Shown here piece by piece: positions 1 to 7,388 of a stretch of 21,496 nt of DNA (position 1 is the stretch's first letter; each line of letters starts with the position of its first letter). This stretch comes from an uncultured Oscillospiraceae bacterium. GTDB taxonomy: Bacteria > Bacillota > Clostridia > Oscillospirales > Ruminococcaceae. The notes beneath the pieces were generated by a model. It was not told the DNA's origin and ran no database searches. It worked only from the letters and a program-made list of their open reading frames with translations. Both the position numbers and the translations under genes were made by a program. The DNA lies in contig CAKSHT010000022.1 of NCBI GenBank assembly GCA_934457235.1, forward strand, positions 1 to 21,496, given 5' to 3'.

Positions 1-969
1 GAACAGGAACGACGCAGTGCGCACCATATTGTATACGGTGCAGAACTCCTGGTCGTTGCTGCCGATGAAGTGCCCCTGTAAATGCGGGGGTACCCAGAAT
101 TCTCCGGCGTTCATTCCGGTGGTGGAGTACATTCCGCGGTCGGTTACTGCGAACTTCCAGAACAGCTTCATAACATCAAGCCAGTCGCTGTCGCCGGTGA
201 TCTCGTACATTCTCGCTGCGCCGTGAGTGAACGGAATGCTTGCGTTTGCGTGGCAGTTGGTCAGGCTGTCCCTGCCCTCCTTCAGCTTGCGGAAAAGTCC
301 TGCGTCGGCATAGCGCTTTGCGAGGGTGAGGTACTTCTCGTCGTTAGTCAGCTGATAGAGCTGCGCCCATACCTCCAGCATTCCTGCTTCCTCGCCGGCG
401 TAAACTGCGTGCGGGTTGGTCTCGGCAGCGCGCTCAGTCCAGCGGATATACCAGTCGGAGAGGTGCGCCAGGATATCTAGCGCCTGGGTGTTTCCAGTAT
501 AGATGTACGCGTCTGAAAGTCCCATGATGGTTTTATGCATAACGTACTGCGGGGACCAGATGTACTGGTTGTTTATAAGGCGAGCGAAGTACTTTTCGGG
601 AATGGAGCCTACCCATTCGCCGCCGTTAAGCTCCTGGCAGCGTGCAAGCTCGCTGATTATCTTGTCCATCTTGACTTTAAGCTCTGCGTCGCCGTCGGAA
701 GCGATGAGCCTGGCTGCGGCGCTTATCCAGTGACCCAGGAAGTGTCCGCGCAGCTGACACACTGGAGCCTCCCAGCCCCAGTGTATATTAGCGGTGGTGG
801 GGTCGTCAACTACCTGTAATCCGGGCAGGATTATTCCGGCTTCAAGGTAGAAATTCTGAAGCAGGCAGTTGGTGTCAAGCTCCATAAGGTAGCGGCGGTT
901 TACGTCCATTCTCTCGCGGAATACGCCGGGGAGTATCTTAACAGTTCCGTTTTTTGCATTGTTCAGCAT
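1..969 (-). CDS. GH127-type beta-L-arabinofuranosidase (partial, 3' end outside window)
   Basis: The frame is open from an ATG at 969 to the window edge (323 codons, no stop), so the C-terminal part is missing. Family-typical motifs seen in order are WEAPVCQLRGHFLGHWISAA near residue 70, HANASIPFTHGAARMYEITGD-like sequence near residue 255, and a segment around EFCTVYNM near residue 312. The Cys of the last motif matches the catalytic nucleophile of GH127/DUF1680 enzymes, which remove terminal beta-L-arabinofuranose from plant glycans. There is no signal peptide, so the enzyme is probably cytoplasmic and acts on imported oligosaccharides. The sequence GCGAGGT lies about 8 nt before the ATG and supports the start. 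GH146 and other DUF1680 relatives cannot be excluded, so the exact substrate is inferred. No transporter or other glycosidase lies beside it within the window. Confidence 0.88.
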   Translation of the reverse strand, partial: MLNNAKNGTVKILPGVFRERMDVNRRYLMELDTNCLLQNFYLEAGIILPGLQVVDDPTTANIHWGWEAPVCQLRGHFLGHWISAAARLIASDGDAELKVKMDKIISELARCQELNGGEWVGSIPEKYFARLINNQYIWSPQYVMHKTIMGLSDAYIYTGNTQALDILAHLSDWYIRWTERAAETNPHAVYAGEEAGMLEVWAQLYQLTNDEKYLTLAKRYADAGLFRKLKEGRDSLTNCHANASIPFTHGAARMYEITGDSDWLDVMKLFWKFAVTDRGMYSTTGMNAGEFWVPPHLQGHFIGSNDQEFCTVYNMVRTASFLF

Positions 970-1008
970 GATAAGTACCTCGCAGAAGTGTTTTGTTTTG
1001 GTAGTTAT

Positions 1009-1037
1009 ATTGTAGCATAATCCGGTGATTTTTACAG
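1009..1037 (-). promoter_or_regulatory. Weak candidate promoter for the GH127 gene
   Basis: On the minus strand TACAAT (1009-1014) follows a poor -35 match (CTGTAA, 1032-1037) with a 17-nt spacer. This would give a leader of about 30 nt before the GH127 RBS. Only the -10 box is convincing. Confidence 0.35.
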
Positions 1038-1125
1038 TAGACAAAACCCTATATTTATTACACAAAACGCAGATAAAACGGTATATTCAGCAGATTCCGA
1101 AGTGTAACTATCCACATAATAAATA

Positions 1126-1147
1126 ACCCCGGTCATCTGACCGGGGT
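1126..1147. terminator. Perfect 10-bp hairpin with outward T-rich tail on the minus strand
   Basis: ACCCCGGTCA and TGACCGGGGT pair perfectly across a two-base centre. On the minus strand the hairpin is followed by TTATTTATTAT, so it may terminate leftward transcription. It has the same stem as the hairpin at 1277-1305; the long palindromic element lies between them. Confidence 0.5.
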
Positions 1148-1252
1148 CAGGCTGTCGATAAAGGCGCATCTGCGTTGTCAGTTCCTGTTCGGCAGGCAGA
1201 AAGCCTAGCCGAACAGAAACTTCCTAGCATCTGCACCTTTCTCGGCAGCCTG
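1148..1252. repeat. Long-hairpin palindromic element, copy 1
   Basis: About 105 nt fold into one long imperfect hairpin. Outer stem segments are CAGGCTG, CGA, AAAGG and GCA, pairing with TGC, CCTTT, TCG and CAGCCTG. An internal loop carries CTAGCATC on the 3' side. The inner stem CTGTTCGGC/GCCGAACAG ends in GGC/GCC around an A-rich loop. A second copy lies at 16555-16657. Paired positions change together between copies: GCA/TGC here is ACA/TGT there, and the inner GTT/AAC extension here is ATGG/CCAT there. This covariation suggests selection for folding. It could be a structured RNA or a mobile palindromic repeat. I do not recognise a named family. Confidence 0.65.
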
Positions 1253-1276
1253 GGGCAATTACTTTTTCGACGGTTT

Positions 1277-1305
1277 TACCCCGGTCAGAATTGCTGACCG
1301 GGGTA
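1277..1305. terminator. 12-bp hairpin sharing the stem of 1126-1147
   Basis: TACCCCGGTCAG and CTGACCGGGGTA pair around AATTG. On the plus strand it is followed by TTTTAA. On the minus strand it is followed by AAACCG, so it is not a classical terminator for the lipoprotein gene that ends at 1329. With 1126-1147 it brackets the palindromic element, and each hairpin's T-rich tail faces outward. Confidence 0.4.
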
Positions 1306-1328
1306 TTTTAAGGAGGATCTTATGAATT

Positions 1329-3239
1329 TTAAACTAACTGTTCGCCGTTGACGTAAAGATGATAGCCGTTGGCGGTTATCTGGGAAACGTCGCCGCTGAA
1401 TTCAGTGATATAGCTGTCGCCGGTGAGCGTCCAGGTGGAGCTGCTGTCCATAGTCACCTTGACTGTGCCGCCCTCGCCGTCGGGATTTATTGCACCGTTG
1501 AATGTTGAATTATTCATGGTCATATCGAGCGTGGAAATGCTGTCCACAAGGATATTGCCCTCGATGATCTGATCCTCGGCAGTGAGTATCACATCGCCGC
1601 CGTTGGCGCCCTCGGTGCCCCAGCCGCGGGAGCTGGAGTTGCCCTCAACGCGCAGGAACGTATCGTTTGCCAGGGTGAACGCAACGTCCTTAAGTGAAAT
1701 AGTGCAGTCGGTGTTCGTGATGTAGAACATATCGCCGGACAGACCTGTAATGCTGCCGCCCTCGGCGGTGAAGTACGCTTCGCCGATATCAGCGTCGCCG
1801 GACATGCTCTGATAAATCATGATGGTGTGGATATTCTCGTCGGAGTCACCGCCGTAGGTGTTATCCATGTTTCCGGTAAGTGTGCAGTTGTTCAGAGTTA
1901 CGCTGTTCTTGCCCTCAACGACAACGCCCTCGCTGGCGTTCGCGGTAAGTTCGGCGTTGCTTGCGGTTATATCAGCAGTGCAGTAGATAGCGGGGCTTCC
2001 GGTGCCGTTGGTGACGTATTTGCCTCCCTCAACATTTACTGTTCCACCGCCTCGGTCCGTGCGGATAGCCGCGGATGAGTTGCCCTCGGTCTGCACGTCG
2101 AGGTTGGTCGCGTTCATAGTACCGCCGCCGGTTGTCTGGATACCGCCGGAATTGCGCTCCGTGGTGCGTATGGTGCTGTCGGAGATATTGACGGTGGTTC
2201 CCTCGCCGTAGCTGAATACTGCGTTTCCGTTCACAACTCCGGTGTTGAAAGTGGAGTCAGTGATAGTGACCTTGGCGCCGTTAAGTGCCAGGAATCCTGC
2301 ATTCTGTCCGTAGAAATCGCCGTCCTCGGTATTGGAGGAGCTTCCGGCGCTCTTGTTGACGGTGATGTTGCTGAGAGTTGCTTCGGCGCTGTCAACGCGC
2401 AGGGCGTTCTCATCGTCGCCAGTGGACATATACTCGGTGTCGCTTTCGGCGGTGTTCTCGGTTATCGTATTGGCGGAGGTCCCGTTAGTCACTTCGCCGC
2501 TGCCGCCGAAGCCGCTTCCGGCGTTCATGTTCTTTACGACTATGGAAGCCGCTGTGCCGTCGTCATTAAGTGTAACTGCAAGTACGCTGCCGACTGCGAT
2601 GTCGTCAATAGTTCCGTCGCTGCTTCCCTGGAGGAATTCCACGGATATCTTGGTATCATCAGTCACTGTGAATGTCACGCTGCTGCCGGAGGATTCAAAG
2701 GTGCTTCCGCCCATTCCGCCGGGAGCGTTTCCGCCAGGCTCACCGTCTGGCTTGTCGGGAGCGCCGTTGCCGGATCCGTCGGGTGCTTCTCCATCGGGCA
2801 TGGAGGGAGCGTCGCCGGAGTTTTCTCCGTCCGGCTTTGCGGGAGGTTCGCCATCGGGCTTTGAGCTGTCGGAATTATCGTCGGCGGGCTTTTCCAGTGC
2901 GCCGGAGCTGCTGTCGGAGTTTCCGGAATTATCACCGGAATCGCCCGGCATTTCGGGCGCGGAGCCGTCACCGGGCTGTCCGGGAGCGCCGCCGGAAACT
3001 ATGTCGCCCTCGTCGGCGGTTATGGTGTTTCCGTCGACCACAGTTACTTTCACGGTCTTGTAGTTTTCGGACTGCTTCACATCTTCTGTCCCTGCTTCGG
3101 AGGTCTTATGTGAATTCTCGTCCGTTGAAACTACGGAACTTGTGGAAGTATCGGAGCTGGTGGAATTGTTCGAGCAGCCGGTAGAAGCCGCAGCCACGAC
3201 CGCTGCGCAGATAAGTGCGAAATATTTATAGGTTTTCAT
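1329..3239 (-). CDS. Surface lipoprotein with Pro/Asp/Gly-rich insert and beta-helix-like region
   Basis: The protein is 636 aa from the ATG at 3239. An in-frame extension to 3338 is rejected because the lipoprotein signal begins at MKTYKYF. A hydrophobic stretch (8-19) leads to a lipobox ending STGC, so Cys22 is the likely lipidated residue. A Ser/Thr-rich spacer (23-58) follows. A small beta unit starting KTVKVTVVDGNTITADEG (61-78) appears interrupted by a Pro/Asp/Gly-rich segment (about 81-180) with repeated PDGE units, and resumes at 185-237. This resembles a DUF5666-type fold. From about 250 to 600 there are many short Thr/Asn-rich strands typical of right-handed parallel beta-helix surface proteins. 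AAAGG lies 11 nt before the ATG. Cell-envelope anchoring and glycan binding or adhesion are inferred; no catalytic motif is recognised. Confidence 0.75.
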   Translation of the reverse strand: MKTYKYFALICAAVVAAASTGCSNNSTSSDTSTSSVVSTDENSHKTSEAGTEDVKQSENYKTVKVTVVDGNTITADEGDIVSGGAPGQPGDGSAPEMPGDSGDNSGNSDSSSGALEKPADDNSDSSKPDGEPPAKPDGENSGDAPSMPDGEAPDGSGNGAPDKPDGEPGGNAPGGMGGSTFESSGSSVTFTVTDDTKISVEFLQGSSDGTIDDIAVGSVLAVTLNDDGTAASIVVKNMNAGSGFGGSGEVTNGTSANTITENTAESDTEYMSTGDDENALRVDSAEATLSNITVNKSAGSSSNTEDGDFYGQNAGFLALNGAKVTITDSTFNTGVVNGNAVFSYGEGTTVNISDSTIRTTERNSGGIQTTGGGTMNATNLDVQTEGNSSAAIRTDRGGGTVNVEGGKYVTNGTGSPAIYCTADITASNAELTANASEGVVVEGKNSVTLNNCTLTGNMDNTYGGDSDENIHTIMIYQSMSGDADIGEAYFTAEGGSITGLSGDMFYITNTDCTISLKDVAFTLANDTFLRVEGNSSSRGWGTEGANGGDVILTAEDQIIEGNILVDSISTLDMTMNNSTFNGAINPDGEGGTVKVTMDSSSTWTLTGDSYITEFSGDVSQITANGYHLYVNGEQLV

Positions 3240-3389
3240 AATATCACAAGCCTTTCTGTGTTGTTGGGGCTGCCGCCTCCCTGCGGCTTTCCGTTTACAT
3301 TCACAGTATAAGCCCGTAGTGTGATGTTTTTGTGACACAAATCAATTGATAAAATGAACTTGCCGGGAAATAAATCTAAAATCCGGCCG

Positions 3390-3417
3390 AAAACAAAAGG
3401 GCGGATACAGGATCCGC
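3390..3417 (-). terminator. Intrinsic terminator beyond the MITE
   Basis: On the minus strand GCGGAT-CCTGT-ATCCGC is followed by CCTTTTGTTTT. It lies downstream of the five-gene operon, on the far side of the MITE copy at 3426-3640 from the first terminator at 3660-3687. Confidence 0.6.
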
Positions 3418-3425
3418 TCCTAAAT

Positions 3426-3640
3426 TAGGGCAACACCGCACAATTAACGGCTAAAGCCTTTACCGCACGCTTGCTTGCATATTTTCCGTCATCTCGCACA
3501 AATTTCGCTTGACGGGCGTCAGCCCGCCTGCGCTCAATTTGTACAATCTGACGAAAATCGAGTTTTGCCAATAAGCGAAGCGTAATATTGGCAAAACTGA
3601 CTGCGCAATCGCACGACAATAATTATGCGGTATTGCCTTA
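3426..3640. mobile_element. MITE-like element, copy 1 (215 bp)
   Basis: The terminal inverted repeats are TAGGGCAACACCGCACAATTA on the left and the complement of TAAGGCAATACCGCATAATTA on the right. The inside is built of nested palindromes and shares CCGTCAT, TGTACAATCTGACGAAAA and GACTGCGCAAT with the copies at 11820 and 14261. A 38-bp palindromic module at 3561-3598 (inverted arms AGTTTTGCCAAT/ATTGGCAAAACT) is absent from the 11820 copy. No transposase is encoded, and I see no clear target-site duplication. Open frames inside it are probably not genes. Confidence 0.75.
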
Positions 3641-3659
3641 GAATTTTTACAGCAGACTA

Positions 3660-3687
3660 AAAAGGACGGATTTAACTCCGTCCTTTT
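3660..3687 (-). terminator. Intrinsic terminator of the five-gene operon
   Basis: AAAAGGACGGA-TTTAAC-TCCGTCCTTTT is a perfect 11-bp stem with T-runs on both strands. It starts directly after the stop codon at 3689-3691. Confidence 0.85.
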
Positions 3688-3688
3688 A

Positions 3689-4657
3689 TCAGTTAAGTAT
3701 TTTCGGCTTTTCGCTGTAAAGAAGCTCCTGGTCGAACTGGTGGAAATCAAAGTGATTTATCGCGTCGGTCATGTCCTGCATGATATCCTCCGGGATATCC
3801 TCTTCCTCGGCGAATTTCTGAAGCGCTGAAACGTACGTTTGACGGAGCATCATCTTGTCTTTCAGCGAAACATGCATCTTTACGCGCTCGCCGGTATCTG
3901 CGTTTATGAGGTTTGCGATATCAAAGTCTATGAGCCGCATTATCTCATTGATACGGTCGAGCGAACGTCCGCCGAATACTATATGATGCAGCAGCTCGGC
4001 GCGGCATAGCGCGGAAAGGCTCAGCTCCTTCGGCAGAGTGTCGTGTACCGTCATCAGTGAGAATGCGTAATCCTCCAGCGATGCGTAGTTCTTTGAACGT
4101 CCCATGCACATCGTAACGCTGTCAACGTCCGCCATGGAAGCCTTTATCGCCATATCCAGGGCGGTTTTCTTGGCGTTCATCGGGCAGAGGTCTATTGGCA
4201 CCGTGACGGAATTCTTCGCGCGCCATATCATTTCACCGACTTCTCGTCCCTCCATCAGCGGATAGCTTCCGCGTATACGGACCATGGAAATAGGGGAGGA
4301 TATCTGTCCCTGCGCCAGCTTCACGAGCTGCCTTGAAAGCCCGTTGATAGCCGGAAATTCGATTATCGCAGGAGTTCCGCCGAGATTCAGCCGCTCCTTG
4401 AGATCCTGTATCGTCACCAGGACATAGTTGAAATCGAACGCCTGGGTCAGCTCGGCGAACATCGGATCTCCCAGACGGAATATGTATCCGATGCCGTCCG
4501 GAAGCTCGTGCATTTTCATCACCGTGCGGAAATCCAATTCAACGTATTTCACGCCGGTCTCCGCCAGTGCGGTTATGTATCGGTAGATGAACTCCGGGCG
4601 TACGCGCTCGCTTATGGGAAGCGTACACAGGCTGTTGTCGATAATGACTGTTTTCAT
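3689..4657 (-). CDS. Degenerate HMGL/homocitrate-synthase-like TIM-barrel protein
   Basis: The protein is 322 aa and last in the operon, starting 4 nt after the FakA-like gene. The N-terminus (VIIDNSLCTLP, then an Asp-rich strand VKYVELDF) follows the layout of DRE-TIM metallolyases such as homocitrate and isopropylmalate synthases. However, the usual D-x-TLRDG segment reads DNSLCTLP, and the metal-binding HxH near the end of the barrel is not visible. The second half (QLVKLAQG, VRIRGSYPLMEGREVGEMIWRAKNS, LCPMNAKKTALDM) is hydrophilic and helix-rich. It may be a catalytically altered or regulatory barrel. Compare the intact DRE-TIM protein at 7896-8870 in this window. The family assignment is tentative and the function unknown. 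Confidence 0.6.
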   Translation of the reverse strand: MKTVIIDNSLCTLPISERVRPEFIYRYITALAETGVKYVELDFRTVMKMHELPDGIGYIFRLGDPMFAELTQAFDFNYVLVTIQDLKERLNLGGTPAIIEFPAINGLSRQLVKLAQGQISSPISMVRIRGSYPLMEGREVGEMIWRAKNSVTVPIDLCPMNAKKTALDMAIKASMADVDSVTMCMGRSKNYASLEDYAFSLMTVHDTLPKELSLSALCRAELLHHIVFGGRSLDRINEIMRLIDFDIANLINADTGERVKMHVSLKDKMMLRQTYVSALQKFAEEEDIPEDIMQDMTDAINHFDFHQFDQELLYSEKPKILN

Positions 4658-4661
4658 TATA

Positions 4662-4913
4662 TCAGCCTTTCAGTCCGCGGGACTGTCTGTCCATGTCCTC
4701 AATAACGATGTCGTATATCTCGCCCAGGGATGCGCAGTACTCCAGGACCTTCCACGGCTCGTTGGTGTGGTAATGGAGCTTGATAAGCTCGTCGTCGCCA
4801 ACTGCAAGCAGGCAGTCGCCCTTGAAGTTCGTGCGGATATATTCGTTGATTGCGTCCTCGTCAAGTCCCTCGCCCTCAATGAGAAGCTGCGTGTCGTACC
4901 TGAATTCTGTCAT
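4662..4913 (-). CDS. Stand-alone FakA (YloV/DAK-like) C-terminal-type domain protein
   Basis: This 83-aa protein contains GDCLLAVGDDELIKLHYHTN, EPWKVLEYCASLGEIYDIVIEDM. In the fatty-acid kinase FakA and its relatives the same pattern (VVADDDLVKVHIHTNDPGKVL, then a GELSNIKIENM-like segment) occurs after the kinase domains. The ATP-binding DhaL-like and linker domains are missing. The gene starts 1 nt after the stop of the CorC-like gene with GAGGAA 7 nt before its ATG, so it looks intact and cotranscribed. It might bind an acyl-carrier-type partner, but that is inference. A decayed remnant is less likely given the tight operon spacing. Confidence 0.7.
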   Translation of the reverse strand: MTEFRYDTQLLIEGEGLDEDAINEYIRTNFKGDCLLAVGDDELIKLHYHTNEPWKVLEYCASLGEIYDIVIEDMDRQSRGLKG

Positions 4914-4914
4914 G

Positions 4915-6171
4915 TTATTGTTCCTCGCTTTCGGTATTGATTATTTCAATTCGTACCCTGTTCACGCGAAGCTCGGCGGCATCAAGAACAGTTACTTTAA
5001 AACAGCCGTTTGTTATTTCGTCGCCGCTTTTGGGAATGCTTCCGAATAATCCGAGCACCCAGCCTGCGACGGTGTGCGCCTCGCTCTCAATATCCGCCGG
5101 AATATCCCTGGATTCCAGAAACCTGCGCAGTGAATTCAGCGAAACATCGCCGTACACCTCAAATATATTGTTTCCCACCACGGTCACCGGGGATTTCACT
5201 TCATCGCTCTCGTCCCATATCTCGCCGACAAGCTCCTCCAGGATATCCTCCATTGTTACAATTCCCAGAGTACCGCCGTGCTGGTCGAGCACGACGCTCA
5301 TATGGCACTTCTGCTTCTGCATGGTGCGGAAAACCTCAGAAAGCTTCTGCATCTGCGGAAGATATATCGTTTCCTGCATTATGCTGCGGATAGTGAAGTC
5401 ACCGCTCTTTTCATACTGCTTGAAGAATTCCTTTTCGGTGATTATGCCGATTATGTTGTCAAGAGTACGCTCGTACACCGGCATTCTGGAATATTCCTCC
5501 TGGAGGAACTTACGGCGTACATCGTTTATGTTCTCACCGACCTCGACTGCGGTTATGCGCACGCGGGGGGTGATTATCTCATCTACTGTAATTTCGTCGA
5601 ATTCAAGCGCACTGCGCACCAGGTCGCTTTCCTGGGTCTCAAGCACGCCCTCGTCCTCAATCTCGTCGATCATGACTTTAAGCTCTTCCTCGGTCATGCT
5701 GACGGATTCCTTGCGGTGGAATATCTTTGACATGCCCTTTTTCAGAAGAATGAAGAACGCTGAGAACGGCGTGAATATAACCATAAGAAACGATATGATT
5801 GCTGAAGAAAACATAGCCACAGGCTCCGCAAAGTCCTTTGCGATGCTCTTGGGCATTACCTCGCCGAAAATCAGCACGATAACAGTTGTCGCGATCGTGG
5901 ACACCAGGGAGCCGTACTGCTCGCCGACCAGCTGTATCGCGAGTATCGTGGCTATGGAGGAGCATGCGATGTTTACGATGTTGTTGCCGATGAGTATCGT
6001 TGTGAGCGCCTTGTCATACTTCGCCAGAACATTCAGCGTACGCTGCGCTGCGTGGCTGCCATTGTCCGCCATGTTCTTCAGACGGATCTTGTTGGCGCTG
6101 CTCAGTGCGGTTTCAGTCGCAGAGAAAAACGCCGAGCACATTATAAGAATTATTATCAGAAAAATCTGCAT
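4915..6171 (-). CDS. CNNM/CorC-HlyC family membrane protein (DUF21, CBS pair, CorC domain)
   Basis: The protein is 418 aa. Residues 1-170 are four hydrophobic segments of a DUF21 domain, including SATETALSSANKIRLKN and LIFGEVMPKSIA signatures. An acidic linker (MTEEELKVMIDEIEDEG) is followed by VDEIITPRVRI, the start of a CBS pair (about 195-315, with RMPVYERTLDNIIGIITEK and LGIVTMEDILEELVGEI). A CorC_HlyC transporter-associated domain occupies about 330-410. Length and domain order match bacterial CNNM proteins such as MpfA, which are implicated in Mg2+ efflux. The ion is inferred. It starts 3 nt after the ArsC-like gene's stop codon and ends 1 nt before the next ATG. Confidence 0.9.
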   Translation of the reverse strand: MQIFLIIILIMCSAFFSATETALSSANKIRLKNMADNGSHAAQRTLNVLAKYDKALTTILIGNNIVNIACSSIATILAIQLVGEQYGSLVSTIATTVIVLIFGEVMPKSIAKDFAEPVAMFSSAIISFLMVIFTPFSAFFILLKKGMSKIFHRKESVSMTEEELKVMIDEIEDEGVLETQESDLVRSALEFDEITVDEIITPRVRITAVEVGENINDVRRKFLQEEYSRMPVYERTLDNIIGIITEKEFFKQYEKSGDFTIRSIMQETIYLPQMQKLSEVFRTMQKQKCHMSVVLDQHGGTLGIVTMEDILEELVGEIWDESDEVKSPVTVVGNNIFEVYGDVSLNSLRRFLESRDIPADIESEAHTVAGWVLGLFGSIPKSGDEITNGCFKVTVLDAAELRVNRVRIEIINTESEEQ

Positions 6172-6174
6172 AGT

Positions 6175-6507
6175 TTACTCCCAGTTCTTCCAGACATCGG
6201 GGCAGTAGCCGATTGTCGCCTGTCTGCCGTTGCGGACGATAGGCGTTTTGTATAGTTTCGGATTTTCTGCGAGCTTGTCTGGCTTTGCGTCGTCGAGGAG
6301 ATATTTGATCTCCGCATAGTCCCTGGATTTATCATCAATAACGGCGTCAAGTCCGCCGAGCGCCCTGGTCACGCTGTCCAGTTCGCCGCGGCTCAGCCCC
6401 TTTGAAAGGATGTCTACGTACTGATATTTTATGCCGCGTTCCTTAAAATATCTCTCTGCCTTTTTCGTATCAAAGCACTTCGATTTGCCGAAGATCTGTA
6501 TGTTCAT
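6175..6507 (-). CDS. ArsC/Spx-family thioredoxin-fold protein
   Basis: The protein is 110 aa. The N-terminus MNIQIFGKSKCFDTKKAERY gives a single active-site-type Cys11 in the position of the ArsC/Spx CxxC or CxxS motif, here C-F-D-T. The family-typical KTPIVRNGRQATIGY segment follows near the C-terminus. I chose the ATG at 6507 over the GTG at 6525 because GGAGG at 6512-6516 lies inside the longer form and serves as RBS. The longer GTG overlaps the stop of the HAD gene. The lack of a second Cys in the motif and of a partner arsenical pump argues for a YffB-like or regulatory oxidoreductase role rather than arsenate resistance. Confidence 0.85.
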   Translation of the reverse strand: MNIQIFGKSKCFDTKKAERYFKERGIKYQYVDILSKGLSRGELDSVTRALGGLDAVIDDKSRDYAEIKYLLDDAKPDKLAENPKLYKTPIVRNGRQATIGYCPDVWKNWE

Positions 6508-6521
6508 AGTACCTCCAGGAT

Positions 6522-7322
6522 TCACGCGTCCTCGCCCAGCGCGTATTTGCGGACCGCTCTGAGCACGCCGTTTTCGTTGTTGCTTCTTGCGAGATATCTT
6601 GCCATGCGCTTTACATCCGGGTGTCCGTTTTCCATTGCGAAGCTCCAGCCTGCGAAGCGCAGCATTTCCGCGTCGTTGTAGTAGTCCCCGAACGCCATGA
6701 CTTCCTCGCGGTCAAGTCCCAGAAGAGCTGCCAGGCGCTCCAGCGCGCTTCCCTTATTCACGCCGGCGGACATTACGTCCATCCATATCGGACCGGATAC
6801 CTGTACGTTCAGCTTATCTCCCATGATAGCGTCCAGGGCGGGTTTTGCGCGCTTTTCAGTGCCCTGCATGTCGCAGACTGCCACCTTGTAGATTATGTCG
6901 TCAACGGCGAGAAGATCGTCGCAGGGAATGTGGTTCTTGTAGTATTTCGCGATCTCTGCGGTGAACGTCGGGTCCGCTTTGAGGTGGTAGGTACCCCTGC
7001 CCGCGCAGACCAAAACGCGCAGCTCTCCTATCTGATCGCATGCCTTTATGAGCTGCTCGAACGTGGAGCGCTCCAGCGGAGTGAAATCCGCCTGCTTTCC
7101 GTCGTGGTAGATATTTGCGCCGTTGTCGCAGATAAAATCCAGCTTCCCGCGGTACTCCTCCGGGAACAGGTGTGCAACAGCGTCGTAGGAGCGACCGCTT
7201 GCCACTGTGAATCGGATCCCGTGTTGCTCCAGCTTGCCCAGCACCTCGAAGAAGTCACCGGGGAGCTCCTTTTTGTCGTTGAGCAGGGTGCCGTCCATGT
7301 CGCTTGCTATAAGCTTTATCAT
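6522..7322 (-). CDS. Cof-type HAD-IIB hydrolase
   Basis: The protein is 266 aa and first gene of the operon. Motif I is DMDGTLL at residues 8-14, with Asp8 as nucleophile. The cap region follows TVASGRSYDAV (motif II Ser/Thr), and motif IV is GDYYNDAEML near residue 218. The length and C2B-type cap insertion match Cof/YbjI-like sugar-phosphate phosphatases. The substrate cannot be told from sequence. It has a consensus promoter 67 nt upstream. Its stop overlaps the discarded GTG of the next gene, so it is tightly coupled to the ArsC-like gene. Confidence 0.9.
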   Translation of the reverse strand: MIKLIASDMDGTLLNDKKELPGDFFEVLGKLEQHGIRFTVASGRSYDAVAHLFPEEYRGKLDFICDNGANIYHDGKQADFTPLERSTFEQLIKACDQIGELRVLVCAGRGTYHLKADPTFTAEIAKYYKNHIPCDDLLAVDDIIYKVAVCDMQGTEKRAKPALDAIMGDKLNVQVSGPIWMDVMSAGVNKGSALERLAALLGLDREEVMAFGDYYNDAEMLRFAGWSFAMENGHPDVKRMARYLARSNNENGVLRAVRKYALGEDA

Positions 7323-7388
7323 GTGTGTCCTCGCTTTTGTTCTGTGTCAGTTTATGTCTGTCCGGCGTCTTATGCGCCATATATCTGT

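Noticed and set aside
82..819. Plus-strand open frames over the first 800 bases
   Set aside because: They lie antisense to the GH127 frame, which has clear family motifs. They show no recognisable domain or RBS.
1277..1305. Simple intrinsic terminator for the lipoprotein gene
   Set aside because: On the minus strand the hairpin is followed by AAACCG, not a T-run, so I list it only as part of the composite locus.
2332..3184. Long plus-strand open frames (up to 243 codons) antisense to the lipoprotein gene
   Set aside because: Their Pro/Ser- and Arg-rich composition is what the opposite strand of the GGN/PDG repeats produces. No RBS or domain was seen.
3425..3750. Small minus-strand open frames in the 3425-3640 element
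   Set aside because: The element is a non-coding MITE with nested palindromes, and the frames differ between copies.
4937..6208. 423-codon plus-strand frame opposite the CorC-like gene
   Set aside because: It is a shadow of a gene with intact DUF21, CBS and CorC domains on the minus strand. The translation is Ser/Thr-rich without motifs.
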